Assembly: GCF_013141695.1 (NCBI RefSeq)
Contig: NZ_WHNY01000004.1
Span: 248,001-312,000 of the forward strand
Length of the DNA: 64,000 nt
Origin: Paenibacillus plantarum
Lineage (GTDB): Bacteria > Bacillota > Bacilli > Paenibacillales > NBRC-103111
Direction: 5' to 3'
The translations under genes and the position numbers were made by a program. Positions 9,502 to 19,293 of this stretch are shown piece by piece; position 1 is the stretch's first letter; every line of letters begins with the position of its first letter. Below the pieces are notes generated by a model that saw only the letters and a program-made list of their open reading frames with translations, ran no database searches and had not been told where the DNA came from.

Positions 9502-11112
9502 TTACTTAATGTTGTTTTTCTTAACGAATTCATCAACCTGCCTTTGCATTTCGGCAACGATTTTATCGGAGCCGGATTTTTTCATTTTATCAATTGCCTG
9601 CTTATATTTATCCTCATAGTCGGCAAGCGCGCCGCTCCTCAACGCATTTTCGAATTCTGTGCGTACGGCCGCTACCTGAGCAAGCTCCGTAGCGATCGCC
9701 GTCGTATCCGGCTTGAACGACATCAGCGCCGATTTGGTCGCCGTCTCGTGAAGTTTTTTCACGAAAGTGTTATATCCTTCTTTGTCCGCCTGTGTTTCGT
9801 ACGTTTGGAACGTATTGCCGAGCACCCATTTCCACAAGCCGTATTTGGCCGTTGGTGTGCCTTGCCCAGTGTAGCCGATGGTCTCCATGCGCGTCGGGGA
9901 AACTTTCTTATAGTGCTCGCCCTCCAAGCCCCACACAAGCAGATCGTAAAGTTCTTTCCCCTTGCTAGTGTTGATTAGCTCGATTAATTGCATCGCACGC
10001 TCCGGGTTTTTACTTGTGCGTGGAATAACTGTAGCGGTTGCGGCATCCCCTGACGAGATAAACGTTTGGTTGGACAGCGGGATGTTGTAGTACTCCACTG
10101 TGCCTGCTTGCGCATTGCCTGGGGTCACCGTGGTGCCTTCTTCAACTTGGTTGTGTGCCCAGACCACACTTCCGTTCAGCTTGCCGTCATCAACGCGAGG
10201 GTCTTGCATCGACAGAATATCTTTCCGAATATAGCCTTTCTTGAACCAGTCAGCGGCTACATCGAACGAATCCTTAAATTCCGGCGTTTCGTACATATTG
10301 ACAACTTTGAAACTCTTATCGTCAATTCGGTAGCCCGCAATATAATTCGTGGAACTGAACGTCTCGTACCCTTTCGTTTGAATAAACTGCATAATCGTCG
10401 AGATGGAAGCCCCTTTGCCAAGCAAATTATTATCTTTAAGCGCTTTCAAATAGGCTTCAATAGGTTCATAGGCCTCTTTCACCGACGTCTTAGCTCCAAA
10501 ATTGACCGCTTGCAGCTTCTTCACGTCCAAATATTTGTCTGCCAGATCCTTGGGCACCTTGAGGCTTGGACCCATGCCGGCTTCTAGCTGCTGATTTGGA
10601 ACTGCATACGTTTTGCCGTCTACGACGGTACGTTTCATGACCCAATCCGGCACACCAGTTGCTAGTTTAGGCGCATATTTGGCGATCAGATCGTCAAGAG
10701 GCAAGAAGGCACCCTTCTTCACTTCCGGTACGAACGGAATTAAATAGCCGGTCCAAGCCAAATCAATCTCCTCGCCTGATGCAGCTAGTAATTTCCATTT
10801 TTCCACGAATTCCGTCCGGCTCAACTCGACAAATTCAACTGTCGTATTGGGCAACAACGGCTGCAGCCTTTTGTTAAACTCCGCCCATACCCGTTCGGAA
10901 TCCTCTTGCTTGCCCGGACCCATAAATACCCATTTCAATTTTACCGCCTTGTTGTCAGCCAGTGTACTTGCGGTTGGCACTGTCGTATTGCTCGTCGAAC
11001 TCTTTCCATTGTTCCCGGAGGTTTCGCAGCCCGCCACTGTCAGGGCAAGCATCAAGCCTGCACAGAGCGAAATCGCAGACAGCTTGCTTCTTTTTTTTCT
11101 GAACATATCCAT
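9502..11112 (-). CDS. CUT1 extracellular solute-binding lipoprotein (LplA type), locus A
   Basis: This 536-residue lipoprotein has a positively charged N-terminus, a hydrophobic stretch and the lipobox TVAGC with the lipidated cysteine at C29. The body shows the features of long LplA-type family-1 binding proteins (DLAWTGYLIPF, KGYETFSSTNY, and a lysine-rich alpha-helical end), which capture oligosaccharides at the membrane and hand them to LplB/YtcP-type permeases. GGAGG lies 7 bases before the ATG at 11112. It follows the two permease genes and precedes the lyase gene by 80 bases, so products of the lyase are the likely ligands. Confidence 0.92.
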   Translation of the reverse strand: MDMFRKKRSKLSAISLCAGLMLALTVAGCETSGNNGKSSTSNTTVPTASTLADNKAVKLKWVFMGPGKQEDSERVWAEFNKRLQPLLPNTTVEFVELSRTEFVEKWKLLAASGEEIDLAWTGYLIPFVPEVKKGAFLPLDDLIAKYAPKLATGVPDWVMKRTVVDGKTYAVPNQQLEAGMGPSLKVPKDLADKYLDVKKLQAVNFGAKTSVKEAYEPIEAYLKALKDNNLLGKGASISTIMQFIQTKGYETFSSTNYIAGYRIDDKSFKVVNMYETPEFKDSFDVAADWFKKGYIRKDILSMQDPRVDDGKLNGSVVWAHNQVEEGTTVTPGNAQAGTVEYYNIPLSNQTFISSGDAATATVIPRTSKNPERAMQLIELINTSKGKELYDLLVWGLEGEHYKKVSPTRMETIGYTGQGTPTAKYGLWKWVLGNTFQTYETQADKEGYNTFVKKLHETATKSALMSFKPDTTAIATELAQVAAVRTEFENALRSGALADYEDKYKQAIDKMKKSGSDKIVAEMQRQVDEFVKKNNIK

Positions 11113-11201
11113 TTCTCATCCTCCAATTGGATTCATTTAATAAGTCAAGTGTTCCCCCTGCTTAATTCGCATATATAGCGATCGATCGTATACATAGCCC
11201 G

Positions 11202-12104
11202 CTACCCCTTAACCGCTCCGATCGTTAGTCCCTTGGCAAAATATTTCTGGAAGAAAGGGAAGATCACGAGCATCGGTCCAGCTGCTACAATACACATTGC
11301 AAATTTCATGCTTTCCGTCGGAACTTCCAACATGCTGCCAGTAAACATCCCGGGTGGCGCATCTTGGGCTAAACTCTTTACAAACTCTGCGTCCATTAAT
11401 ATTTTCTGAAGCAAATATTGCAAAGTGTAGAGCTTGGAATTGTTCACGTAGATCAAGGAAGTGTACCAATTGTTCCAACGATCCAAAATATTGAACAACG
11501 CAATCGTGGCCAGAACCGGCTTGGACAGAGGCATAATAATACGAAAGAAAATCGTCAGCTCGCGAGCTCCATCCATTTTCGCAGATTCTGCAAGTGAGTA
11601 TGGAATCCCTTGGAAGAATGTCCGTAAGATGATAATGTGGAACGCATTGGCCAAAGTAGGCAGAATATAAATCCAAAAGGTATTGCCGATATGCAAATAC
11701 TGTGTGTTTAGAATGTAAGATGGAATCAACCCGCCACCAAACAACATGGTGAAAAAGATAAAAAAAGTAGTTGTATTGCGCAGTTTATAATGCACTAGCG
11801 ATAATGGGTAGGCGCAGAGCGCCATAACAATTAGAGCGAGCAACGTCCCGAATAGAGCCTGAAACGCCGTGATGATGTAGGAATCGATCATCTGCGCCGG
11901 ATTTTCGAATACATAGCGATAAGCAGTGAAATCGATTCGAATCGGCAATAGTCGATAGCCCTCTCGCATCAACTCCTGCTCGTTCGAGAGCGATACGGAG
12001 ATGATCATGAGAAACGGAAGTAAGAACGCCAACGAGAATAGGATAAAAAACAGATGAATGAACATGGTGCTGAACTTTAACTTAACAGGCTTCGTCACCG
12101 GCAC
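11202..12104 (-). CDS. CUT1 carbohydrate ABC permease, YtcP/LplC type, locus A
   Basis: A 300-residue membrane protein with about six transmembrane helices. The cytoplasmic coupling loop ESAKMDGARELTIFFRIIMPLSKP is the EAA motif that docks the ATPase, and the C-terminus PFFQKYFAKGLTIGAVKG is typical of the second CUT1 permease. It forms a heterodimer with the product of the gene just upstream (13 bases apart). Oligosaccharide import is expected; no ATPase gene is nearby. Confidence 0.93.
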   Translation of the reverse strand: MPVTKPVKLKFSTMFIHLFFILFSLAFLLPFLMIISVSLSNEQELMREGYRLLPIRIDFTAYRYVFENPAQMIDSYIITAFQALFGTLLALIVMALCAYPLSLVHYKLRNTTTFFIFFTMLFGGGLIPSYILNTQYLHIGNTFWIYILPTLANAFHIIILRTFFQGIPYSLAESAKMDGARELTIFFRIIMPLSKPVLATIALFNILDRWNNWYTSLIYVNNSKLYTLQYLLQKILMDAEFVKSLAQDAPPGMFTGSMLEVPTESMKFAMCIVAAGPMLVIFPFFQKYFAKGLTIGAVKG

Positions 12105-12117
12105 TCTCCCTCCTGCC

Positions 12118-13068
12118 TTAGAACAATGAATTGTCCGGCCTTATTTTCTTTACAATTAAATTTACACTTACGACCAACACAAGTCCGACAACGGATTGAA
12201 ACAATCCGACGGCGGCGGTCATGCCAATCTCACCTAACCGAAGTCCACGGAACACATAAGTGTCAATTACATCCGTTACGGGATATAGCGTCCCTACGTT
12301 GCGCGGAATTTGATAGAAGAGACCGAAATCGCCTCGGAACAAGTCGCCAACCGCCAGAATGCCAAGAATAAACATCAACGGCGCAAGCGAGGGAATCGAA
12401 ATATGCCACATCTGCCTGAGTCGATTCGCGCCGTCGATTCGCGCAGCTTCATATTGTTCTTGATCAATACCTAGCAATGCAGCGTAATAAATAATACAAT
12501 CAAGCCCGATATGCTTCCATAAATTCGAAACTACGAGAATATACGGCCAATACTTCGTGTCCCCGAACCATTGCACCGGTTCCATTCCGAAAAACACTCT
12601 CAGTTGGTTCAATATTCCGAGCTCCGGATTAAGCAATGTGTATGAGATGTATCCTACGATGACCCAAGACAGAAATCGGGGGAGAATCATGCTCGTCTGG
12701 TACACTTTAATTGCATACCGGTTCCTTACTTCAAACAACAGCAAAGCTACGGTCACCGAAGCCATGATGCCGATAACAAGAAAAGTCGAGCTGTACGCGA
12801 CTGTATTCCTTGTAATGCGCCAAGCATCCTGTGAGGTTAGAAAGAATTCAAAATTACGAACCCCCACCCACTTGCTTCCTAGAATACCGAGATCATATCG
12901 GTAATCCTTAAAAGCAACGATCACACCGCCGATCGGCAAATAGTGAAATACAATAAAATACAGAATGGCGGGTAGAGTTAATAGAAACAGTTCGACATGT
13001 CCAACAAAAACCGACAATCTCCGTCCCACTCTTGTACGCTGCCGTTTCGTCAATGTGATTTCATTCAT
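12118..13068 (-). CDS. CUT1 carbohydrate ABC permease, LplB type, locus A
   Basis: A 316-residue permease with six predicted helices and the EAA loop EAARIDGANRLRQMWHISIP. The stretch ILPRFLSWVIVGY is conserved in LplB-type proteins. Start ATG at 13068 is chosen because AAGGAGG lies 7 bases upstream; the open frame extends 21 codons further without a ribosome binding site. It is the first gene of locus A and is divergent from the response regulator gene starting at 13301, which probably controls it. Confidence 0.93.
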   Translation of the reverse strand: MNEITLTKRQRTRVGRRLSVFVGHVELFLLTLPAILYFIVFHYLPIGGVIVAFKDYRYDLGILGSKWVGVRNFEFFLTSQDAWRITRNTVAYSSTFLVIGIMASVTVALLLFEVRNRYAIKVYQTSMILPRFLSWVIVGYISYTLLNPELGILNQLRVFFGMEPVQWFGDTKYWPYILVVSNLWKHIGLDCIIYYAALLGIDQEQYEAARIDGANRLRQMWHISIPSLAPLMFILGILAVGDLFRGDFGLFYQIPRNVGTLYPVTDVIDTYVFRGLRLGEIGMTAAVGLFQSVVGLVLVVSVNLIVKKIRPDNSLF

Positions 13069-13160
13069 GCGTTTCCTCCTTTTCTCATAGGAACAGTTCT
13101 GCCAAACCGCTTCCGAATTTATATCAAACACTTTGATCAGGAGTGTTGTGCAATCCCTAT

Positions 13161-13174
13161 TGTACGCGCTCTCA
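13161..13174. promoter_or_regulatory. Possible CcpA (cre) site
   Basis: TGTACGCGCTCTCA fits the catabolite-response consensus TGNAANCGNNNNCA at all fixed positions but one. It lies in the divergent region between the locus A permease operon and the response regulator gene, where glucose repression would make sense. A single weak match in one region is not strong evidence. Confidence 0.35.
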
Positions 13175-13300
13175 TCCTTAGATTACATTCCAACATCTTG
13201 CCTTTGGTGCATATTCTTTGCATCTTTATTTTTTTCCAACTTACTATTCACACTACATGATAGAATTAGAATTATTCGCAAGAGATAAGGGGGAGATCAC

Positions 13301-14401
13301 TTGTATAAGTTGGTCATCGTTGATGATGAGGAACGGATTCGCAACGGGTTGAAGAAATTTATAAATTGGACTGGTCTCGGATTCGATTGTGTTGCCGATT
13401 TCGAAGACGGAGCTGATGCGATGCATTACTTGCAGCACCATGAAGCTGATGTCGTACTGACCGATATCCGGATGGCTCAATTATCAGGGATCGAATTAGC
13501 TCGATATGTCTTTGAGCAACGTCCACGCGTTAAAGTCGTCATTAACAGCGGCTATGCCCAGTTTGAATACGCCAAACGTGCGATAGAATATAAAGTTGAG
13601 CACTACCTCATTAAACCGACCAATGTGGAGGAAATGCGGCAAGTTTTTACGAACATTCGAACGGCTCTCGATCAAGAACGCCCGGAGCCGTTTGACGATT
13701 TTCCTGCCAGACAAGGTCACTTTCTGGAACAGAGAGAGCATGAACAGATTCGGAGGCATCACCCTAACATCTTGGAGGGCATGAAGGCAGGGAGTTCGTC
13801 TATTGTCATTGATCGTTTCAATATGCTGCTCGACGACATTCTCCAATCGAGACCCGATCTGCTCTATCTGCTTGTCATCGATCTTTTCACAGATATTGCA
13901 AACGCTTTCAAAGAATTGGACCTGTTCCGCCTTACGGGAGGACGGTTCGACTACCGTCTGCTTACCCCGCAACAGAGTCCTGCCGACATTCGTCGTTGGG
14001 GCGAACAGGTGCTGCAAGATACAATTTCCTGTTTATCCAAGCGCAACCAAAACAACCCGTCTTACCTACTACAACAAGCACAGACTTTCATAGAAGCGAA
14101 CTATACCAAGGATCTCTCACTGGAAGAGGTGGCAAGCTCCATCTACGTCAGTTCTACCTACTTCAGCCGCTTCTACAAACAGCAGACGGGGGAAACCTTT
14201 GTCGAAGCGCTGACACGCATACGCTTGAATAAAGCTGTAGAACTGCTGAAACTGCGCAAGTATAAAATCTACGAAATCAGCGAAAGAGTCGGCTATCAAA
14301 GTAGTAAATATTTTAATAGGCAGTTTAAGCAAGCCTTCGGATATACGCCCAAAGAGTATGTTCGACTGATTCTAATGGGGAGCGATCTGGAAGATGAATA
14401 G
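13301..14401 (+). CDS. AraC-type response regulator (YesN-like, short form)
   Basis: This 366-residue protein has an N-terminal receiver domain (acidic pair D8/D9, phospho-acceptor D55 in LTDIRM, conserved Lys in IKP) and a C-terminal AraC/XylS DNA-binding domain (YTKDLSLEEVASSIYVSSTYF ... FNRQFKQAFGYTPKEY). The middle region is much shorter than in the two other regulators of this type in the window (539 and 558 residues). The start is TTG at 13301, with GGGGGAG 5 bases upstream. It overlaps the sensor kinase gene by 8 bases. It probably activates the divergent transporter operon of locus A. Confidence 0.92.
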   Translation: MYKLVIVDDEERIRNGLKKFINWTGLGFDCVADFEDGADAMHYLQHHEADVVLTDIRMAQLSGIELARYVFEQRPRVKVVINSGYAQFEYAKRAIEYKVEHYLIKPTNVEEMRQVFTNIRTALDQERPEPFDDFPARQGHFLEQREHEQIRRHHPNILEGMKAGSSSIVIDRFNMLLDDILQSRPDLLYLLVIDLFTDIANAFKELDLFRLTGGRFDYRLLTPQQSPADIRRWGEQVLQDTISCLSKRNQNNPSYLLQQAQTFIEANYTKDLSLEEVASSIYVSSTYFSRFYKQQTGETFVEALTRIRLNKAVELLKLRKYKIYEISERVGYQSSKYFNRQFKQAFGYTPKEYVRLILMGSDLEDE

Positions 14402-16193
14402 TAAACGCGGCATCTGGTACTACATCCAAAACTACAGGTTTCAGAGTATATTCGTCCGTAACTTCTTGATTGTTCTGGTGCTCGTCATATTGCCGCTGGC
14501 AGGTATGAGCTCCTTTCTTTATCGCAGCTCCCACCAGATTATCGAGGGAGAGGTGAGTCAAGTCAACAAAAGCTCGCTTTACCGAGTTAGGGACATCTTG
14601 GATGTCCTGTTCCGAGAAACAAGCATGCTCTCAACACAAATATCCCAGCAGACAGATACGCAGCTCTTTATGCTCGATACGAACTCAGCTAATCTTGTGC
14701 GTGGGGAGTACAATAAAATCAACAGCACAATCAGCATGTTCACACTTATTTATGAATACATCTCGTCCATATACGTCTATTCGGAGAAAAACGGGTACGT
14801 CATTTCCAATAAAGAAAACAACTTTTACGATAATTTTGCAGACAAATCGTGGTATCCTTACTACGAGCAAAGCGATTCTGTGTATACCAAGTCACTTCCC
14901 CGCAAGAGCCGCGAGGTCTACCCGTTCGTCCTTTCTTTTGTTAAGCCCAGCTACCTGAACGCCAAGGATAAAATAGGTGCGGTCATCATCAATATCGACC
15001 TGGAGGAACTTGGGAAGCTCATTCAGCCAGCTGACGGAAAGAAGGACCATCAACTCTTTATCATCGACGAAAACAAGAACTACATTTACAACCAAGACAT
15101 GAAACTTCTATTTCCTGGGAAATCAAAGCCTGCTTATCTGCAAGCATTGGATCAAAAACTGGATGAACTGCTCAATCAAAAAGAACCCTATTCAGGCATA
15201 GTGAAGCTCGATGGCGAATCCTACATCCTGACTTTAGCCAAGCTAAGCTTCAATAATTGGGCCTGTCTGTCCCTTCTCCCCATCCAAGAGTACGAATCAA
15301 ATATCCGTAACATTTTGAACTACACAGTCTTACTGCTGCTATTGTTTGCCGCGTTAGGCGTTATCGTGGCCTTTCTTATTTCCGTAAGAACCTTTCAGCC
15401 GATTCGAAATATCATTCACTTGATGGAACAACTGGAGAGAGATGGGGTGACAAGATCACCGGATGGCAGAGATAACGAGGTGCGTTACATCTCTGGCAAC
15501 ATCCTCAATAGTGCCCAAACCAAACGCAGAATTGAAGAGGAACTGTCCCATCGCTCCCAATTGCTGAACGAGGCTCAGGCTTCTGCCCTGCAGGCACAAA
15601 TTAACCCTCATTTCATTGGAAACTCCTTGGAGACCATTAATTGGATGGCGATCGAGCTGACCAACGGAGAACCTAACGAAGTGTCCGACACGATTGGAAC
15701 ACTCTCACAGTTGATGCAGCTGAGTCTCGATATGGATAACCGTCTAGTTCCATTTCGAGTGGAGGTGGAGCATGCTCACTTGTATTTGCGCATGATGGAT
15801 ATTCGTTATAAGAATAAATTTCAAATCGTGTGGGATATTCCACAAGCGCTAATGTCTGTGCAGGTCATCAAGCTTATGCTTCAGCCTCTGCTCGAGAATG
15901 CCATTCAGCATGGCATACATCCGAGTCGGAAACAAGGAGAAATAACAATAACCGGGTTTATCGAAAACGACCTCATGCTGCTTCACATTAGGGATAACGG
16001 GATTGGAATCGAAGCGGAGAAACTGGACACGCTCAATGCCACCATGCAGCAAAAACGTATGTTGCACGCCGAGCATATCGGACTGAAGAACGTCAACCAG
16101 CGGCTGAAGCTCACGTTCGGGGAAGCCTACGGCTTGAGCTTGATAAGTAAACCCGGGAAAGGCACAACTGTCATCATTAAGCTTCCTTTATAA
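14394..16193 (+). CDS. Sensor histidine kinase (YesM-like)
   Basis: A 599-residue membrane kinase. A first transmembrane helix (about 22-43), an extracellular sensing region (to about 305) and a second helix (about 309-331) lead into a HAMP-like linker. The His_kinase domain has phospho-acceptor H406 in QINPHF and the HATPase domain has the N box (ENAIQHG) and G box (DNGIGIEAEKL, GLKNVNQRL). The residues after the histidine read HFIGNSLE where the two sister kinases have HFLYN. It is paired with the short response regulator by an 8-base overlap and should sense extracellular sugars or binding-protein state for locus A. Confidence 0.92.
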   Translation: MNSKRGIWYYIQNYRFQSIFVRNFLIVLVLVILPLAGMSSFLYRSSHQIIEGEVSQVNKSSLYRVRDILDVLFRETSMLSTQISQQTDTQLFMLDTNSANLVRGEYNKINSTISMFTLIYEYISSIYVYSEKNGYVISNKENNFYDNFADKSWYPYYEQSDSVYTKSLPRKSREVYPFVLSFVKPSYLNAKDKIGAVIINIDLEELGKLIQPADGKKDHQLFIIDENKNYIYNQDMKLLFPGKSKPAYLQALDQKLDELLNQKEPYSGIVKLDGESYILTLAKLSFNNWACLSLLPIQEYESNIRNILNYTVLLLLLFAALGVIVAFLISVRTFQPIRNIIHLMEQLERDGVTRSPDGRDNEVRYISGNILNSAQTKRRIEEELSHRSQLLNEAQASALQAQINPHFIGNSLETINWMAIELTNGEPNEVSDTIGTLSQLMQLSLDMDNRLVPFRVEVEHAHLYLRMMDIRYKNKFQIVWDIPQALMSVQVIKLMLQPLLENAIQHGIHPSRKQGEITITGFIENDLMLLHIRDNGIGIEAEKLDTLNATMQQKRMLHAEHIGLKNVNQRLKLTFGEAYGLSLISKPGKGTTVIIKLPL

Positions 16194-16312
16194 CGAGTTG
16201 GGTCACTGAATCCCCAAAATCGCCCTGGACGCCGTGCGAATGAGCATCACGGAAGCCAAAGGCGATTATTAGGTCAAGAGGGCTCCTGCATTAGGAGTGC
16301 ATCTCAAAGAGG

Positions 16313-17710
16313 TTACTCGTGATACGCTTTCTTTCCTTGCCCGTCGGGTCCGGCAAGCTCCAGCTGACCAAAGCCAGTCACCGCTTCCCGCGTACCATCA
16401 CGGCTCGGATCAACATAGCTGACGAACCAGGAATCCAGCCGTTCCTTCATGGAACGTCGCTGTTCTTCGGCCTCCGGCGCGTCGATCACATTGTTGCGTT
16501 CGTCCGGGTCGGCCACCAAGTTATATAACTCATGCGGTCCATAAGGATACCTGTGAACATATTTCCATTCCCGCGAACGGATCATGCGAACCGGACCGTA
16601 TTCGTCATAGATGACGACATCCTCTCGTCCAGACCCTTCATCGCCAATCAGGAGGGGCAGGAAGCTTCGACCAGGCAGATTCTCCGCTTCTGGATGCTCA
16701 ATCCCTCCGACATACGCCAGCAATGTCGGCATGAAATCGTACCCGCTGACCAGTTCGTCGCAGACGTGGCCTTGCGGAATGCGGCTCGGGTGGCTGAAGA
16801 TGGCTGGTACTTTAACGGACGTATCAAACATATTGAACGGGAACGTACCGTTGCCTTTCCCCCATATGCCGTGATGACCGCAGTTGAAACCGTTGTCGCT
16901 CAAGAAGCAGATCAGCGTTTGCTCGCGCATACCCTTCGCCTCGAGCTTGTCAAGAATGCGGCCAACATTGCGATCCATTGCCGTCACCGCAGCGAAGTAT
17001 CCTTTCAGGTTTTCCCGCTGGTCGTCGGACCAAGGCGCTGTTTGGATCGACCAGGGATGCTTCGGCTCCTGCGGGCAGGTGTCGAACTGGCAATTATCGT
17101 ACATATCGACGAACTCCTGAGGATGGCTGTCGATCCAAGGACTGTGCGGCGCCGTGTAATGCACACCCAAGTAAAACGGTTGATCATCTTGTTGTGACTC
17201 AAGGAAATGCAAGGCATCGTCGGTGATAACATCGGTCAAATAACCCGGTTCGTCGATCAATTCGCCATCGCGGATCATCGGCGCATTATAATAAGCGCTG
17301 CCTCCCTGCTGGTGCACATACCAATGTGTAAATCCTTTTTGGGGATTTATACTGTCGCCAAGGTGCCATTTCCCGCTCAATCCACACGTATAACCGCTAT
17401 TAGCTAAAAGTTCCGTATAGGCGGTTTGGCCCTTCAAATATTCAATCGGTCGATCCCCCACATTACCACCGCGAATCCAATCGTGTATGCCGTGTTGCGA
17501 CGGCATGCGTCCGGTCAACAGCGAAGCGCGCGCAGGCGAACATACCGGCGAGGTGCAGAAAAAGTTCGAGAACCGCATCCCTTCAGCCGCCAAGCGGTCC
17601 AAGTTCGGCGTCTGAATCTCGTGATTTCCAGCACAGCCCATCGCCCAAGCTCCTTGATCGTCAGTCAATATGAAAACTATGTTCGGCTGCTTTTGTACAG
17701 ATGGAAGCAT
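16313..17710 (-). CDS. Type I (formylglycine) sulfatase, cytoplasmic
   Basis: This 465-residue protein has the alkaline-phosphatase-fold sulfatase signatures: metal-binding LTDDQG (D17, D18), the maturation motif CSPARASLLTGR with C57 to be converted to formylglycine, GKWHLGD, and FLSDNGFNCGHHG. It hydrolyses sulfate esters, here most likely on imported oligosaccharides because no signal peptide is present. A modifying enzyme (FGE or anSME) is needed but none is encoded in the window. ATG at 17710 follows GAAAGGGTG. It is the last gene of locus B, 18 bases after the binding-protein gene. The closest functional class cannot be fixed from sequence alone (glycosaminoglycan, fucoidan or other sulfated glycan). 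Confidence 0.92.
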   Translation of the reverse strand: MLPSVQKQPNIVFILTDDQGAWAMGCAGNHEIQTPNLDRLAAEGMRFSNFFCTSPVCSPARASLLTGRMPSQHGIHDWIRGGNVGDRPIEYLKGQTAYTELLANSGYTCGLSGKWHLGDSINPQKGFTHWYVHQQGGSAYYNAPMIRDGELIDEPGYLTDVITDDALHFLESQQDDQPFYLGVHYTAPHSPWIDSHPQEFVDMYDNCQFDTCPQEPKHPWSIQTAPWSDDQRENLKGYFAAVTAMDRNVGRILDKLEAKGMREQTLICFLSDNGFNCGHHGIWGKGNGTFPFNMFDTSVKVPAIFSHPSRIPQGHVCDELVSGYDFMPTLLAYVGGIEHPEAENLPGRSFLPLLIGDEGSGREDVVIYDEYGPVRMIRSREWKYVHRYPYGPHELYNLVADPDERNNVIDAPEAEEQRRSMKERLDSWFVSYVDPSRDGTREAVTGFGQLELAGPDGQGKKAYHE

Positions 17711-17728
17711 CCTATCAACACCCTTTCC

Positions 17729-19264
17729 TTACTTCTTCTGCTGCGCCAAGTACGCCTTGTTAACCGCTTCTAGCACTTTGTTGCCGCCTTGGTCACGCCA
17801 TTTTTTAGATAACTCGGCCAAACCAGCGTCAACTTCCTTCTTGCCAACAATCATGTCGAGATAATATTGATTCAACAATTCGCCCAACACGCTGCCCATC
17901 TCCACTTCCTCAGCGGTCGTCACATTCAGGAGGTTCGGGACCAGGTTTTTTGTGGCAATGTCTACGGATTGCTTCGCCCGGTCGGCCTGAGGCTCAGTTT
18001 GCGGCAAATAATTTTCCGTAAGCGGCCATACGACGCTGCCCCAAGCGAGTGGATGCGACCAGCCGTTAGTGGCAAAGCCGTCTTTGGCCCGTTCTTCTTC
18101 ATTGTACGTAATTTTGTCGCCTGCTTTCGTGTAATGAACGCCTTCGATACCAAGCTCTAGCAAGCTTCGGCCTTCCTTAGACAACATGAATTCGATTAAT
18201 TTAGCCGCTTTTTGCGGATCTTTGGAATTTTTCGTAACCGCTGTGAACAGGCCGCCCTTCGGCGCGCTCGCCATGCCTCTTTTGCCATCCGGACCGGCCG
18301 GCGGTGCCATGAATCCAAGCTTGCCTTGCGGATTCACTTTTTGCAGGCTCGTTTCGAGACGGTTCACGTGACGAAACAGCGGTGTGCCCATGAATCCGAC
18401 CTTGCTTTGAAAAAACTTTTGCTCCCGCTGCTGTGTATCGTTCAGCAGAAATTCCGGGTCAATCAGCTTCTCCTCCCACAACTTACGCAAATATTGAACG
18501 CCTTGCTTGAAAGCGGGATGCTCGAATATGGGAGCGACCTTGCCTGTACTGTCCAGAACCCAATCGCCATGAGGCAAACCATAACCGTAAAGGACGAAAT
18601 GGAAGGAACCGTTGAATCCAGTGCTTTTGGTGCCTGTCAATCCGTATGTATCGGCCTTTCCATTTTTGTCGGGATCTTTCGTCGCGATTTCTTTGAGCAC
18701 CGTATATAATTCGTCCAGCGTCTGCGGCACCTTCAATCCGAGTGTTTCAAGCCAGTCCGCGCGATAGGCAACCGTGGTGTTCGAGCGCTCCTCGATGAAG
18801 GGGTACCCGTAATATTTACCGTTAACAGCGGTCCAAGACAATTGCTTCTCGAGCTTCTCCTTGACGGTCGGCATCACGGGCAAATAGTCGTTTAACGGTA
18901 CGAGTAAGCCTTCCGAGATCCATTGGTTTAATGATGGGGATGGATAATTAATGGTCACGATATCCGGCAAGTCCCCGGTCGCCATAGCAACGTTGATCTT
19001 CTCAAAGCCGTTCTCCGGCACGAGCTTGACTTCCAAATCAATACCGAGTTTATTATTGATTTCAGCAATAACCCGGTCTCCCGGATTGATTGCCTTGGCA
19101 GCACCATCGCCTGGGGTGAGAAATACGATTTTGACCTTTTTGTCTTCCTTATTCGTTCCGGTGGCACCTGCCCCAGACTCATTCTCGGAGTTTCCGCATC
19201 CTGCTACAGATACCGCCAGCACCCCGGAAAGTGCAAGTGCAAGCCATTTATTATTTTTTAGCAT
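17729..19264 (-). CDS. CUT1 solute-binding lipoprotein (LplA type), locus B
   Basis: A 511-residue lipoprotein with signal peptide and lipobox SVAGC (lipidated C23). The body has the usual LplA-type hallmarks (PDIVTINYPSPSLNQWISEG, DPDKNGKADTYGLTGTK, a calcium-loop-like DPDKNGKAD). The start at 19264 is preceded by GAGGAGG with 7 bases of spacing; the frame extends 11 codons further without support. It lies between the permeases and the sulfatase, so sulfated oligosaccharides are plausible ligands. Confidence 0.92.
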   Translation of the reverse strand: MLKNNKWLALALSGVLAVSVAGCGNSENESGAGATGTNKEDKKVKIVFLTPGDGAAKAINPGDRVIAEINNKLGIDLEVKLVPENGFEKINVAMATGDLPDIVTINYPSPSLNQWISEGLLVPLNDYLPVMPTVKEKLEKQLSWTAVNGKYYGYPFIEERSNTTVAYRADWLETLGLKVPQTLDELYTVLKEIATKDPDKNGKADTYGLTGTKSTGFNGSFHFVLYGYGLPHGDWVLDSTGKVAPIFEHPAFKQGVQYLRKLWEEKLIDPEFLLNDTQQREQKFFQSKVGFMGTPLFRHVNRLETSLQKVNPQGKLGFMAPPAGPDGKRGMASAPKGGLFTAVTKNSKDPQKAAKLIEFMLSKEGRSLLELGIEGVHYTKAGDKITYNEEERAKDGFATNGWSHPLAWGSVVWPLTENYLPQTEPQADRAKQSVDIATKNLVPNLLNVTTAEEVEMGSVLGELLNQYYLDMIVGKKEVDAGLAELSKKWRDQGGNKVLEAVNKAYLAQQKK

Positions 19265-19293
19265 CGTTTGTCCTCCTCTTCTAATACGAACCG

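Noticed and set aside
10066..10587. 173-codon open frame on the plus strand
   Set aside because: It is antisense to the locus A binding-protein gene and lacks start signals or known motifs.
16210..16273. 20-codon frame reading IPKIALDAVRMSITEAKGDY between the kinase and sulfatase genes
   Set aside because: It looks protein-like but is bounded by stops with no start or ribosome binding site; 20 open codons are common by chance. I kept it out of the remnant list for lack of any second line of evidence.
16532..17197. 221-codon open frame on the plus strand
   Set aside because: It is antisense to the sulfatase gene, whose catalytic motifs are intact; the frame is a by-product of codon bias.
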